NCBI GenBank assembly: GCA_016195985.1
Contig: JACPYP010000022.1
Span: forward strand, 62,001-126,000
DNA from: Acidobacteriota bacterium
GTDB taxonomy: Bacteria > Acidobacteriota > Holophagae > Holophagales > Holophagaceae
Direction of reading: 5' to 3'
Length of the DNA: 64,000 nt
Positions within the stretch are counted from its first letter, which is position 1. Each line of letters starts with the position of its first letter. The position numbers and the translations under genes are program-made. The notes under the pieces are model-generated. The model worked only from the letters and a program-made list of their open reading frames with translations, had not been told where the DNA came from and did no database searches. Positions 52,746-61,837 of the stretch are shown here, piece after piece.

Positions 52746-53525
52746 TTAGAGTTCCTGGCCTGCCAAGGCCGCGCCAAGGTCGCCAGCTTCCCCGCCCAAC
52801 CGGAGGCGCAGAAGGAACTCCACATTGCCTTCCCCGCCCTTGATGGGGCTGAGCGCCAGGGCTTGCGGGCGCAACTCAGTTCCCGCAAAGAAGGTCCAGG
52901 TGTCCACCAGCACCCGCCGGTGAACGGCCCCGTCGCGCACGATGCCCCCCGCGCCCACATCGTCGCGGCCCGCCTCGAACTGGGGCTTCACCAGCAGCAC
53001 GGCCTCGGCTCCGGGCTGCAGGCTGGGCAGCACCGGCGGAATGGCCAGGCGCAGCGAGATGAAGCTCAGATCGGCCACCAGGAGGGCGCAGCGCTCGGGA
53101 ATGGCGCCGGGGTCCCAGGTGCGGAGGTTCACCTGTTCCATGGACACCACCCGGGCATCGCTGCGGAGCTTCCAGTGCAGCTGGTTGGTGCCCACGTCCA
53201 CGGCGTAGACTTTCGCAGCGCCCCGCTGCAACAGGCAGTCCGTAAACCCCCCGGTGCTGGAGCCGGCGTCGAAACAGACCAGCCCTCCGGGATCGATGCC
53301 CCACCGGTCCAGGGCCCCGGCCAGCTTCAGGCCGCCCCGGCTCACGAAGGGCAGAGCCTCGCCCCGCAGGCGGATGGCGGCGGCCTCGTCCACGGCCGTG
53401 CCGGCCTTGGTCACGGGGCGGTCCCCCACCAGCACGTCCCCGGCGAGGATGCGGGCCTGGGCCTTGGCGCGGGTTTCGCACAAGCCCAGCTGCACCAGCA
53501 GCTGATCCAGCCGCACCTTAGCCAC
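52746..53525 (-). CDS. tlyA: TlyA-family rRNA 2'-O-methyltransferase
   Basis: The 259-residue protein has an N-terminal S4 RNA-binding domain (about 3-60: VRLDQLLVQLGLCETRAKA) and an FtsJ-like methyltransferase (DAGSSTGGFTDCLLQ as SAM loop, VADLSFISLRL, LVKPQFEAGR). In mycobacteria TlyA 2'-O-methylates cytidines of 16S and 23S rRNA; some relatives are annotated hemolysins. I start at GTG 53525, which matches the family N-terminus and overlaps the mltG stop by 8 bp. GTG 53516 is an alternative. Neither has a ribosome site, so coupling to mltG is likely. Confidence 0.9.
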   Translation of the reverse strand: MAKVRLDQLLVQLGLCETRAKAQARILAGDVLVGDRPVTKAGTAVDEAAAIRLRGEALPFVSRGGLKLAGALDRWGIDPGGLVCFDAGSSTGGFTDCLLQRGAAKVYAVDVGTNQLHWKLRSDARVVSMEQVNLRTWDPGAIPERCALLVADLSFISLRLAIPPVLPSLQPGAEAVLLVKPQFEAGRDDVGAGGIVRDGAVHRRVLVDTWTFFAGTELRPQALALSPIKGGEGNVEFLLRLRLGGEAGDLGAALAGQEL

Positions 53526-54534
53526 GGGCGAGCCGTTTCTGGCGGGTGATCTCCTGGCGGTACACCCCCACGTTGCGGTTGTGGTCCCGCAGGGTGGGGG
53601 CGAAGTTGTGGCCTCCCCTCCCCGTGGCGACGAAGTAGAGGTCCTTGCCCACGAGGGGTTCCCGGGCCGCCTGGATGGCCGTGGAACTGGGGATGGCGAT
53701 GGGCGTGGGGGGCAGGCCGCTGACGGTGTAGGTGTTGAAGCGGTGCGCGCGGCGGATGTCGGCGGCGGTGGGCGCGGTGAAGCGCAGGTCTTCGCTGAGC
53801 CAGCGGGCATAGAGGCTGGTGGGATCGCATTGCAGGCGCATGCCGATGTCCAGGCGCTTCTTGTAGACCCCGGCCACATGCGGCTGTTCCTCCACCAGCT
53901 TGGTCTCCTTTTCCACCAGGCTGGCCAGGATCAGGGTTTCATAGGGAGGCAGCGCGCCCCCGCCCAGCTTCGGACGCACCTGGGCGTGGAAGGCCTCCAC
54001 CAGCATGAGCATGACCTCCTCCGGCTCCATGGCGTGGTGCAGCTTGTAGGTGGCCGGGGCGACAAGGCCCTCCAGGGTTTCCGCCCCCTCGAAACCGGCG
54101 GTCTTGGCCAGTCTGGGGCTCTTCCAGAGGATCCAGAAGACCTCCTCCGGCACGAAATCCTTCAACCGCCTCTGCACGGACCAGGCGTGGGCGCCTTCCG
54201 GGATGGACACGGCGGTGTAGTGGATTTCGGCCCTGCGCAGCTTCCCGGCCACCTCGGAGAGGCTGGCCCGGGGGCTGAACGCGTATTCGCCGCGGATGAG
54301 CTGCAGCTTGCGGGACCGGGCCCAGAGCTTGAACAACGAGGCCGAGCGGATGACACCGTCCCGCTCCAGCTCGTCCGCCACCTGGTTGATGTTGGCGCCC
54401 CGTTTCACCAGGACGGTGGCCTCCCGCCTCAGAGGGCCCTGCCCCTTCCAGGCCCACCAGCCGCCGAGGCCCGGGACCGCCGCCAGAAGAAGGGTGGCCA
54501 GGAAGAGCCGGAGGGAGGTAGAGGATCGTGCCAT
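53518..54534 (-). CDS. mltG: Endolytic murein transglycosylase
   Basis: The 338-residue protein is an MltG/YceG lytic transglycosylase that cuts nascent glycan strands in the periplasm. It has an N-terminal membrane anchor (about 8-28), a LysM-like region, and the catalytic domain with ILASLVEKET (the Glu at 208 is the likely catalytic residue), CDPTSLYA and NTYTVSGLPPTPI. GGAGG lies only 1 bp before the ATG, closer than usual. The gene diverges from the permease gene by 47 bp and its 3' end overlaps tlyA. Confidence 0.93.
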   Translation of the reverse strand: MARSSTSLRLFLATLLLAAVPGLGGWWAWKGQGPLRREATVLVKRGANINQVADELERDGVIRSASLFKLWARSRKLQLIRGEYAFSPRASLSEVAGKLRRAEIHYTAVSIPEGAHAWSVQRRLKDFVPEEVFWILWKSPRLAKTAGFEGAETLEGLVAPATYKLHHAMEPEEVMLMLVEAFHAQVRPKLGGGALPPYETLILASLVEKETKLVEEQPHVAGVYKKRLDIGMRLQCDPTSLYARWLSEDLRFTAPTAADIRRAHRFNTYTVSGLPPTPIAIPSSTAIQAAREPLVGKDLYFVATGRGGHNFAPTLRDHNRNVGVYRQEITRQKRLARG

Positions 54535-54581
54535 GCCTCCAGGATGCCGTGGTAGCTTGGATCCATCTACCCAAGGAACCC

Positions 54582-55997
54582 ATGAACGCACCTGGCTACC
54601 GCCGACACGTCGGCCTGTTTTCCGCCACCATGCTCATCGCCGGCTCCATGATCGGATCGGGCGTCTTTATCGTCGCGGCGGACATGGTCCGCACGGGACG
54701 CACGGGGGGATTCCTGCTGGCGGCCTGGGGCCTCACGGCGGTCCTCACCCTCTTTGCGGCCCTGAGCTACGGCGAACTGGCAGGCATGTTCCCGAAGGCC
54801 GGAGGCCAATACACCTACCTCCGTGAAACCTACGGGCCCGTCTCCGGCTTTCTCTACGGCTGGACCTTCTTCGTGGTCATCGAATGCGGCACCATCGCCG
54901 CCGTGGCCGTGGGGTTCGGCAAGTACCTGGGTTCCTTCTTCCCGGCCATCACCGACACGGCCTGGATCGGCCCCCACCTGGACGTGCCCCTGATGCGGGT
55001 CACCCAGGCCATCAGCGTGGGCCCCTACCACCTGGGCCTGACGCCTTCGCGCCTCTCGGGCATCGCCGTGGTGCTGTTCCTCAGCGCCGTGAACCTTTAC
55101 GGCGTCAAGCTGGGGGCCCGCATCCAGAACCTGTTCACCGTCGCCAAGATCGGCGGCCTCGCGGCGCTGATCCTGCTGGGGCTGCTGCTGGAACCCTCGG
55201 TGGCCCCCGTCCAGGCGCCCTTCCTGCCCATGGACGGCTCGCCTGCCTTGCCCTTCCTGACTGCCCTGTTGGTGGTGCAGACCGGCAGCATGTTCTCGGC
55301 GGATGCCTGGAATTCGGTCACCTTCATCGCCGGGGAGGTGAAGGCGCCCGAGCGGACCATTCCCTACTCGCTGCTCATCGGCACCACCATGGTCTGCGGG
55401 CTCTACTTCCTGGCCAACGCGGTCTACCTGAAGGTGCTGGGGCCTACCGGCATCGCCAACGCCCCTCAGGACCGGGTGGGCAGCCTGGCTCTGCAGGTGC
55501 TCCTGGGCAGCGGCGGCGGGCTGATCATGGCCGGCAGCATCCTTGTCTCCATGTTCGGCTGCCTCAACGGCCTGGTGCTCTCCGGCGCCCGGGTCTACCA
55601 GCGCATGGCCGAGGACGGCCTTTTCTACCCCAGCGCCGCCAAGCTCAACGCCCACGGCGTGCCGGCCTTCGGCCTCTGGATCCAGGCCTTCTGGACCTGC
55701 CTGCTCACCCTCACGGGAACCTACGGGCAGTTGCTGGATTTCGTCATGCTGCCCACCATCCTCTTCTACATCCTCACAGTGGGCGGCGTCTTCCTCCTGC
55801 GCTGGCGGCGGCCTGAGCTGGAACGCCCCGTGCGGGTCTGGGGCTATCCGGTGGTGCCGGCCCTCTACCTCCTGGGCGCCACCGCCATCGTCGGCGCCCT
55901 CTTCATCCACCGCCCCAGCTATTCCTGGCCCGGCCTCCTGCTGGTGGCGCTGGGATGGCCCGTGTACCTGGCGGTGAAACCCCGCGTGAAGGCCTGA
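54582..55997 (+). CDS. APC-family amino acid permease
   Basis: The 471-residue protein has about 12 membrane helices and the APC landmarks SATMLIAGSMIGSGVFI in helix 1, SYGELAGMFPKAGGQYTYL in helix 2 and AWNSVTFIAGEVKAPERTIP in the helix 6-7 region. It probably imports or exchanges an amino acid. AAGGA lies 5 bp before ATG 54582. The dehydrogenase gene follows by 16 bp, and its type suggests that the imported substrate may be lysine or a related amino acid. That is inference from context. Confidence 0.92.
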   Translation: MNAPGYRRHVGLFSATMLIAGSMIGSGVFIVAADMVRTGRTGGFLLAAWGLTAVLTLFAALSYGELAGMFPKAGGQYTYLRETYGPVSGFLYGWTFFVVIECGTIAAVAVGFGKYLGSFFPAITDTAWIGPHLDVPLMRVTQAISVGPYHLGLTPSRLSGIAVVLFLSAVNLYGVKLGARIQNLFTVAKIGGLAALILLGLLLEPSVAPVQAPFLPMDGSPALPFLTALLVVQTGSMFSADAWNSVTFIAGEVKAPERTIPYSLLIGTTMVCGLYFLANAVYLKVLGPTGIANAPQDRVGSLALQVLLGSGGGLIMAGSILVSMFGCLNGLVLSGARVYQRMAEDGLFYPSAAKLNAHGVPAFGLWIQAFWTCLLTLTGTYGQLLDFVMLPTILFYILTVGGVFLLRWRRPELERPVRVWGYPVVPALYLLGATAIVGALFIHRPSYSWPGLLLVALGWPVYLAVKPRVKA

Positions 55998-56013
55998 TTT
56001 CATAGGAGTCGTC

Positions 56014-57135
56014 ATGCTCCACGTCGTCGTTCTCGGGGCCGGCCGCGTCGGCGGGGCCATGGCCAAGGACCTCAGCCAGGATTTTCGGGTCACGGTGGCC
56101 GACCGCTCCCCCGGCGCCCTGGCCCGCCTGAAGGGAGCAGGGCCAGAGGCGCGGCGGGCGGACTTCTCGCGGCCGGAAGCCGTGGCTGAGGCGGTGGCGG
56201 ACGCGGATCTGGTGGTGGGCGCCGTGCCCGGCTTCATGGGCTTTGCCATGGCCCGGGCCGTGCTGGAGGCAGGCAAGCCCCTGGTGGACATCTCCTTCTT
56301 CAATGAAGATTGCTTCGAACTGGATGCCCTCGCCAAACGCCAGAACCTCACCGCCATCGTGGACTGCGGCGTGGCCCCCGGCTGCGGCAACCTCATCCTG
56401 GGCGACCTCTCCCGCCAGTGGGACCGCATCACATCCTTCGAATGCCTGGTGGGCGGGCTGCCCGTGGTCCGCACCTGGCCCTACGAATACAAGGCCGGCT
56501 TCAGCCCCATCGACGTGATCGAGGAATACACCCGCCCGGCCCGCTACGTGAAGGATGGACGCGTCGTCACCCTGCCGGCCCTGTCGGAGCCGGAACTGCT
56601 GGATTTCGAGGGCCTGGGCACGCTGGAAGCCTTCAACACGGACGGATTGCGCAGCATCATCAAGACCTTCCCCAAGGTGCCTTCCATGAAGGAGAAGACC
56701 CTGCGCTACCCGGGCCACATCGACAAGATGCGCATGCTCCGGGAATCGGGCTTCTTCAGCAAAGACAAGATCCTGGCGGGCGGGATGGAGGTGAGCCCTT
56801 TGGACCTGACCACCGCCCTGCTCTTTCCCCTCTGGTTCATGGAGGAGGGCGACGAGGATTTCACTGTGATGCGGGTGGTGGTGGAAGGCGAGAAGAGCGG
56901 TCAGCGCATGCGCAAGGAGCTGAACCTGCTGGACCGCTACGACCGCGCCACAGGTACCACCTCCATGGCCCGCACCACCGGCTACACCTGCGCAGCGGCG
57001 GTGCGCCTGCTGGCCAAGGGCGGCTACTCGCGGAAGGGCGTCAGCCCGCCGGAATACCTGGGCCAGGAGCCCGGCGCCTGGGATTTCATCCGCGAGGATC
57101 TGGCCCGGCACGGTGTCATCTTCACCGAAAGCTGA
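56014..57135 (+). CDS. Saccharopine/lysine dehydrogenase-family protein
   Basis: The 373-residue protein has an NAD(P)-binding Rossmann domain (VVVLGAGRVGGAMA, then DLVVGAVPGFMGFAMARAVL) and a saccharopine-dehydrogenase C-terminal domain (CGVAPGCGNLI, SFECLVGGLP, YEYKAGFSP). Relatives include lysine 6-dehydrogenase, which oxidatively deaminates lysine, and other saccharopine-type enzymes. AGGAG precedes the ATG by 5 bp. Linkage to an amino acid permease supports an amino acid catabolic role in the cytosol. The exact substrate cannot be read from the sequence. Confidence 0.85.
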   Translation: MLHVVVLGAGRVGGAMAKDLSQDFRVTVADRSPGALARLKGAGPEARRADFSRPEAVAEAVADADLVVGAVPGFMGFAMARAVLEAGKPLVDISFFNEDCFELDALAKRQNLTAIVDCGVAPGCGNLILGDLSRQWDRITSFECLVGGLPVVRTWPYEYKAGFSPIDVIEEYTRPARYVKDGRVVTLPALSEPELLDFEGLGTLEAFNTDGLRSIIKTFPKVPSMKEKTLRYPGHIDKMRMLRESGFFSKDKILAGGMEVSPLDLTTALLFPLWFMEEGDEDFTVMRVVVEGEKSGQRMRKELNLLDRYDRATGTTSMARTTGYTCAAAVRLLAKGGYSRKGVSPPEYLGQEPGAWDFIREDLARHGVIFTES

Positions 57136-57151
57136 GCAGGGACGGGAGCCC

Positions 57152-58000
57152 TCAGTCCAATTCCCGGTGGCGGATGGTCAGGGCCGCCACGTCGCCCTTG
57201 AGGCGGTGCGCCAGCATTTCCACCAGGGCCACAGAGCGGTGCTGGCCGCCGGTGCAGCCGATGGCGAGGGTGTGGTAGGCGCGGCCCTCCTGGCGCACCA
57301 GGGGCAGGGACCAGCGCAGCCAGGCTTCGGCTCTTTCGAGGAATTCCCGGAATTCGTGGGACTCCAGCAAGTACTCCTGCACGGCCCAATCCCGCCCGGT
57401 AAGCGGCTTCAGGGCCTCCACGTAGAAAGGGTTGGGCAGAAACCGGGCATCCAGCACCACGTCCGCGTCCGCGGGCACGCCCCGCTTGAAGCCGAAGCTG
57501 AGCAGCCGGACGGCCGTCTGCCGCGTGGGCAGCTGGGGCACCAGGGCGGCGATGCGCAGTCTCAATTCGGAAAGACTCAGGCCCGTGGTATCGAGGATGG
57601 TGGTGGCCATGGCCCGGATGGGCGCCAGCAGCTCGCGCTCCCGCTGGATGCCCTCCCCCGCCGTGCCCAGCAGGGCCAGGTGATGGGGACGCCGGGTTTC
57701 GGAGTAGCGGCGCAACAGCACCGATTCCTCCGCCTCCACGAACACAATCTGCACCGGCACATTGCCATCACGCAACCGCTCCACCAGGGGGCCGAATTCC
57801 TGCGCGAAATCAGCCTGGCGGCTGTCCATGCCCACCACCAGCCGCTCGTGGCCCGGCGTCAGCTTGGATTCCAGTTCCAGCAGCGGCTCCAGCAGCCGCG
57901 GGGGCACGTTGTCCAAGGCGGTGCATCCGCTGTCCTCCAGGGCGCCCAGCACCGAATGGCGGCCGGCCCCTGAGAGTCCTGTCACAACGATGAGTTCCAT
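57152..58000 (-). CDS. rapZ: RapZ-family nucleotide-binding protein with altered P-loop
   Basis: The 282-residue protein matches RapZ/YvcJ throughout: DNVPPRLLEPL, LVVGMDSR, QIVFVEA(E), LLRRYSETRRPHHL, and the C-terminal LSFGFKRGVPADADVVLDARFLPNP and CTGGQHRSV. RapZ proteins bind nucleotides and, in enterobacteria, guide RNase E to small RNAs; others are linked to cell-wall precursor control. The Walker A segment is GLSGAGRHS, with Arg14-His15 where GKS is usual. I use ATG 58000; an upstream ATG at 58024 is also in frame. Confidence 0.9.
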   Translation of the reverse strand: MELIVVTGLSGAGRHSVLGALEDSGCTALDNVPPRLLEPLLELESKLTPGHERLVVGMDSRQADFAQEFGPLVERLRDGNVPVQIVFVEAEESVLLRRYSETRRPHHLALLGTAGEGIQRERELLAPIRAMATTILDTTGLSLSELRLRIAALVPQLPTRQTAVRLLSFGFKRGVPADADVVLDARFLPNPFYVEALKPLTGRDWAVQEYLLESHEFREFLERAEAWLRWSLPLVRQEGRAYHTLAIGCTGGQHRSVALVEMLAHRLKGDVAALTIRHRELD

Positions 58001-58034
58001 GCCCTTAGTTTGCAGCAGGGCCATGGGCCGCGCC

Positions 58035-58076
58035 CAAGAAAATCGCGGGGGCCGATGGGCCCCCGCGATTTTCTTG
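58035..58076 (-). terminator. Strong hairpin terminator after secA
   Basis: A perfect 19-bp stem (58035-58053 with 58058-58076) encloses a 4-base loop. Read from secA the right side of the stem ends in GATTTTCTTG, giving a T-rich exit. It separates secA from rapZ. Confidence 0.85.
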
Positions 58077-58094
58077 GATAGGAACAGACGGAGA

Positions 58095-60713
58095 TCAGTC
58101 TTCCAATCCGCCAGCGGTGAAGCGCAGCACCCGCTGGATGCCGTCCGGGGCATTGCCCTGCTCGTCGGGCCCCAGCTCGAAGGTTTCAGAGGGCCCGCGG
58201 AAGAAGTCCTCGTCAGGCACATAGGCGGGCTGGGGTTCCACCCGGTAGAGGTACGAAATGATTTCATCCTCGTAGCCAAAGCGCATCTGCTCGAAGTACT
58301 CGTAGCTTTCGCGCTTGTACTCGACGAGCGGATCCTTCTGGCCGTAGCCGCGGAAGCCGATGGCCTCCTTCAGGTGGTCCATGACCAGGAGGTGCCGCTT
58401 CCAGGCGGCGTCGATGATCTGCAGGATGGACCAACGCTCGTAGCTGCGCATGCCTTCGCCGCCCAGCCGCTCGTCCTTGCCCTCGTAGTAGGTCTGCACC
58501 AGCTTGGCCAAGGCTTCGCTGGCCTGGGCCTGGGGCAGCAGGCCGATGGCGTCCACCTCTTCGCCCGTGAGCGTGAAGAGCTGCTCGACACGCTCTCGGA
58601 AACCCGGCAGGTCGCGCTCGCCCTTGTCCACCAGGAAATCATGGGCCAGGCCTTCAGCGATCTCGCCCGCCACCCGGAGGACGTACTCGCGGGTGTTGCC
58701 CTTGAGGATCTCCGTGCGCAGCCCGTAGAAGAAGATGCGCTGCTTGTTCATCACATCGTCGTACTCGAGCAGGTGCTTGCGGATCTCGAAATGGTGCGCT
58801 TCCACTCGCTTCTGGCTGCGCTCGATGGCGCGGGTGACCATGCCGGCCTCGATGGGCTCGTCATCGTTCATGCCCATGGCGCCCATGAGGTTCTTGATGC
58901 GGTCGCCGCCGAAGATCCGCATGAGGTCATCCTCAAGGGACAGGTAGAAGCGGCTGGAGCCGGGATCGCCCTGGCGGCCGGCGCGGCCCCGGAGCTGGTT
59001 GTCGATGCGGCGGCTTTCGTGGCGCTCCGTGCCGAGGATGTGCAGGCCGCCCAGGCCCACCACCTCCTCGTGCTCGGCGGCCGTCTGCTCGCGCATCTGC
59101 TCCACCAGGGCCGCGAACTCCGCGGTTTCCAAACCGTCTTCGTCGTAGAGGGCGATGCCCTTCTTCTTGGCCTCGATGCGCGCAAGGCCTTCGGGATTGC
59201 CGCCGAGGATGATGTCCGTGCCGCGGCCCGCCATGTTGGTGGCGATGGTGACGGCGCCCTTGCGGCCAGCCTGGGCGATGATCTCCGCCTCGCGCTCATG
59301 GTGTTTGGCGTTGAGCACCACGTGGGGGATGCGGGCGGCCTTAAGCGAATCGGCCAGTTCCTCGCTGCTGTCGATGCTGGCCGTGCCCACCAGGACCGGC
59401 TGGCCCTTGGCGTGCAGGTCGCGGATCTCTTCGACGATGGCCTTCTTCTTGCCGCTCCGGGTGGAATACACCGTATCGGCGAAATCCTTGCGGACCATCG
59501 GCATGTTCGTGGGCACCACGAGCACGTCCACCTTGTAGATGGAGTGCAGTTCCGTGGCCTCGGTTTCCGCCGTGCCGGTCATGCCCGCCAGGCGGTTGTA
59601 CATGCGGAAGAAGTTCTGGAAGGTGACGGTGGCCAGGGTCTGGTTCTCCGCGTTGACTTCCACCCCTTCCTTGGCCTCGATGGCCTGGTGCAGGCCGTTG
59701 GACCAGCGCCGCCCGGGCATGGCGCGGCCGGTGAACTCGTCCACGATGACGACTTCCATGCCCTTCCCGTCCTCCTTGGGACGCACCATGTAGTCCACGT
59801 CCAGCTTGTACAGGTTGTGGGCCAGCAGGGCCTGGTTGAGGCCGTGAAGGGTTTCGATGCTGGTGGGGTCGTAAAGGTTCGCCACGCCGAGCAGCTGCTC
59901 CGCCTGGTGGATGCCGTCGTCGGTCAGCATGACCTGGCGGTCCTTCTCGTCGACCTTGTAGTGGGTCTCCGCCTTGAGCTTGGGGACGATGGCGTCGATG
60001 CGGAAGTATTTGGAAGTGTCTTCCTCGCTGCTGCCCGCGATGATGAGCGGGGTGCGCGCCTCGTCGATGAGGATGCTGTCCACTTCGTCGACGATGGCGA
60101 AGTTGAAGCCGCGCTGGGTGAAGTCGGCAAGATCCCACTTCATGTTGTCGCGCAGGTAGTCGAACCCCAGCTCGTTGTTGGTGGCGTAGGTGATGTCGGA
60201 ACCGTAGGCGTCGCGCCGCTGCTGATCGTCAAGGCCGTGCTGGATGACGCCGATGCTCAGGCCCAGCCAGTTGTAGAGCCGGCCCATCCACTCCGCGTCG
60301 CGGCGGGCCAAGTAGTCGTTCACCGTCACCAGATGGGCGCCCTGGCCCGCCAAGGCATTGAGGTAGAGCGGCAACGTGGCGGTCAGTGTCTTGCCCTCGC
60401 CGGTGCGCATCTCAGCCACCTTGCCTTCGTGAAGGGCCATGCCGCCCACCAGCTGCACGTCGAAATGGCGCATCTTCAGCACGCGCTTGCTGGCTTCCCG
60501 GGCCACTGCGAAAGCCTCGGGCAGGATGTCGTCCAGAGTCGCGCCGTTGGCGAGCTTTTCCTTGAAGTAGGGCGTCTTCGCCTTGAGATCCTCATCGCTG
60601 AGGGCCGAGATTCCGGGCTCCAAGGAGTTGATATGCTGGACCTTGGCCCACAACCGCTTCAGCTCCCGGTCGTTTTTGGAGCCGATGAGTTTCTTAAGGA
60701 TGTTGTCGAGCAT
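58095..60713 (-). CDS. secA: Protein translocase ATPase SecA
   Basis: The 872-residue motor drives unfolded proteins through SecYEG. Walker A is at 102-109 (MRTGEGKT), Walker B is [14 protein letters not shown], and the preprotein-binding, helicase ([27 protein letters not shown]) and helical-wing regions are all present. The usual zinc-binding SecB-contact tail (CxC...HC) is absent; the protein ends in an acidic [10 protein letters not shown]. It diverges from ndk and is followed by a strong terminator, so it is probably monocistronic. Confidence 0.97.
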   Translation of the reverse strand: MLDNILKKLIGSKNDRELKRLWAKVQHINSLEPGISALSDEDLKAKTPYFKEKLANGATLDDILPEAFAVAREASKRVLKMRHFDVQLVGGMALHEGKVAEMRTGEGKTLTATLPLYLNALAGQGAHLVTVNDYLARRDAEWMGRLYNWLGLSIGVIQHGLDDQQRRDAYGSDITYATNNELGFDYLRDNMKWDLADFTQRGFNFAIVDEVDSILIDEARTPLIIAGSSEEDTSKYFRIDAIVPKLKAETHYKVDEKDRQVMLTDDGIHQAEQLLGVANLYDPTSIETLHGLNQALLAHNLYKLDVDYMVRPKEDGKGMEVVIVDEFTGRAMPGRRWSNGLHQAIEAKEGVEVNAENQTLATVTFQNFFRMYNRLAGMTGTAETEATELHSIYKVDVLVVPTNMPMVRKDFADTVYSTRSGKKKAIVEEIRDLHAKGQPVLVGTASIDSSEELADSLKAARIPHVVLNAKHHEREAEIIAQAGRKGAVTIATNMAGRGTDIILGGNPEGLARIEAKKKGIALYDEDGLETAEFAALVEQMREQTAAEHEEVVGLGGLHILGTERHESRRIDNQLRGRAGRQGDPGSSRFYLSLEDDLMRIFGGDRIKNLMGAMGMNDDEPIEAGMVTRAIERSQKRVEAHHFEIRKHLLEYDDVMNKQRIFFYGLRTEILKGNTREYVLRVAGEIAEGLAHDFLVDKGERDLPGFRERVEQLFTLTGEEVDAIGLLPQAQASEALAKLVQTYYEGKDERLGGEGMRSYERWSILQIIDAAWKRHLLVMDHLKEAIGFRGYGQKDPLVEYKRESYEYFEQMRFGYEDEIISYLYRVEPQPAYVPDEDFFRGPSETFELGPDEQGNAPDGIQRVLRFTAGGLED

Positions 60714-60852
60714 GGAACCGTCCAGTCGCGTAAACCATCGATTGTAGCGTGACGGCCCCCCGTTTCCCAGCGCTGGTCCGACCTTTCAAGGCTTCGAGGT
60801 TGCCGATTTTACCCACACAAGGCACACTGATTGTTTGGATTCTGGAGGAATC

Positions 60853-61272
60853 ATGGCGCTTGAGCGCACCTTTGCCATCGTGAAGCCCGATGCCGTCAAG
60901 GACGGCCACATCGGCGAGATCGTCAGTGCCATCGAACAGAGCGGCTTGAAGGTGGTCGGCCTCAAGCTCACCCGCCTCACGCCCGCCATCTGCCAGGGCT
61001 TCTACCATGAGCACGTGGGCAAGGGCTTCTACGCGGAACTGGAAGCCTTCATGACCGAAGGCCCCGTGGCGCTCATGGTGCTGGAAGGCGACAATGCCAT
61101 CCTCCGCTGGCGCGACCTCATGGGCGCCACCAACCCCGCCAACGCCGCCGAGGGCACCCTCCGCAAGCGCTTCGGCGCCAGCATCGGCCGCAACGCCACC
61201 CATGGCAGCGACAAGCCCGAGAGCGCCAAGTTCGAGGTCGGCTACTTCTTCAATGCCTTCGAGCAGATGTAA
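60853..61272 (+). CDS. ndk: Nucleoside diphosphate kinase
   Basis: The 139-residue enzyme transfers the terminal phosphate between nucleoside triphosphates and diphosphates. It begins ERTFAIVKPDAV and the phospho-histidine is His117 in GRNATHGSD, with EVGYFFNAFEQM-type C-terminus. The start ATG 60853 follows TGGAGGAATC. It is transcribed divergently from secA across 139 bp where I cannot fix promoter boxes with confidence. A classic terminator follows, so it is a single-gene unit. Confidence 0.97.
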   Translation: MALERTFAIVKPDAVKDGHIGEIVSAIEQSGLKVVGLKLTRLTPAICQGFYHEHVGKGFYAELEAFMTEGPVALMVLEGDNAILRWRDLMGATNPANAAEGTLRKRFGASIGRNATHGSDKPESAKFEVGYFFNAFEQM

Positions 61273-61282
61273 TCCAGGCCCC

Positions 61283-61363
61283 AGTCTTCAGGGATCAGTC
61301 TTCAGTGCAACGGCGCCCTTCAGGCGCCGTTGTCGCTTTTACTGAGGACTGAAGACCGAAGAC
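61283..61363. repeat. CAGTCTTCAG repeats with inverted partners around the ndk terminator
   Basis: Two copies of a CAGTCTTCAG-like unit (61282-61306) precede the terminator. Inverted relatives (ACTGAGGACTGAAGACCGAAGAC, 61341-61363) follow it, so the whole segment can form a second, outer stem. The right arm abuts the stop codon of the convergent gene. Confidence 0.7.
61308..61340 (+). terminator. Rho-independent terminator of ndk
   Basis: CAACGGCGCC (61308-61317) and GGCGCCGTTG (61323-61332) form a perfect 10-bp stem with a 5-base loop, followed by TCGCTTTT. It lies 35 bp after the ndk stop. Confidence 0.9.
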
Positions 61364-61837
61364 CTACTCCTCCATCACCGCCAGAAGGGCCGATTGGCCC
61401 AGGCGGCGCACGCCAGGCAGCAGGTCGGCGCTCTGCAGCCCCTTTTCGCTGAACCACTGGCCCCCCGGTGGCGGGGGCGGCAGCTCTTCTTCTGGCGCCT
61501 TGGTGCGCAACAGATGGCTGAGGTAGAGGCGCTGCTGTCCTTCCAGGCCTTCGAGACGAAGCAGCCAGGGAGTCGGGAGGCGGCTGGTGCGCTCGTCGAA
61601 GACCACCGGCAGCACGGAACGGTCCACGAAGCGGAAAGGCATGCCCCAGGCGGCCTCGATCTGGGCGTTCAGCAGGGAAGTGGGCAGGAAGCCCGGGGCC
61701 CAGGGAATCTGCGCGGGCATGAGCAGGCCCCGGTGCGGGCTGTGGGGCGACGGCACCAGCAGCACGAAGGGCGTCTGCTGTCCGTGGACCAGCACCCCCT
61801 CGATGAAGGTCGTGAGGTGGACCCGGCCTTCGGCCAT
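61364..61837 (-). CDS. Hypothetical protein translationally coupled to proS
   Basis: I do not recognise this 157-residue protein. It is soluble and Pro/Leu-rich, with VLVHGQQTPFVLLVPSPH near the N-terminus, a central FRFVDRSVLPVVFDERTSRL and a run of Pro and Glu around residues 113-125. Its ATG shares a base with the proS stop (TGATG), so ribosomes finishing proS probably restart here. Such tight coupling suggests a gene kept with proS in this lineage. No signal peptide or membrane helix is visible. Confidence 0.7.
   Translation of the reverse strand: MAEGRVHLTTFIEGVLVHGQQTPFVLLVPSPHSPHRGLLMPAQIPWAPGFLPTSLLNAQIEAAWGMPFRFVDRSVLPVVFDERTSRLPTPWLLRLEGLEGQQRLYLSHLLRTKAPEEELPPPPPGGQWFSEKGLQSADLLPGVRRLGQSALLAVMEE

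Noticed and set aside
57762-60752. A 996-codon plus-strand frame
   Set aside because: It is antisense to secA and rapZ, both unmistakable; the product is a His/Leu/Val-rich mirror sequence with no family.
60714-60852. Promoter boxes between secA and ndk
   Set aside because: Several weak TTGCCG-like and AT-rich segments exist but none has both boxes at proper spacing, so I did not annotate one.
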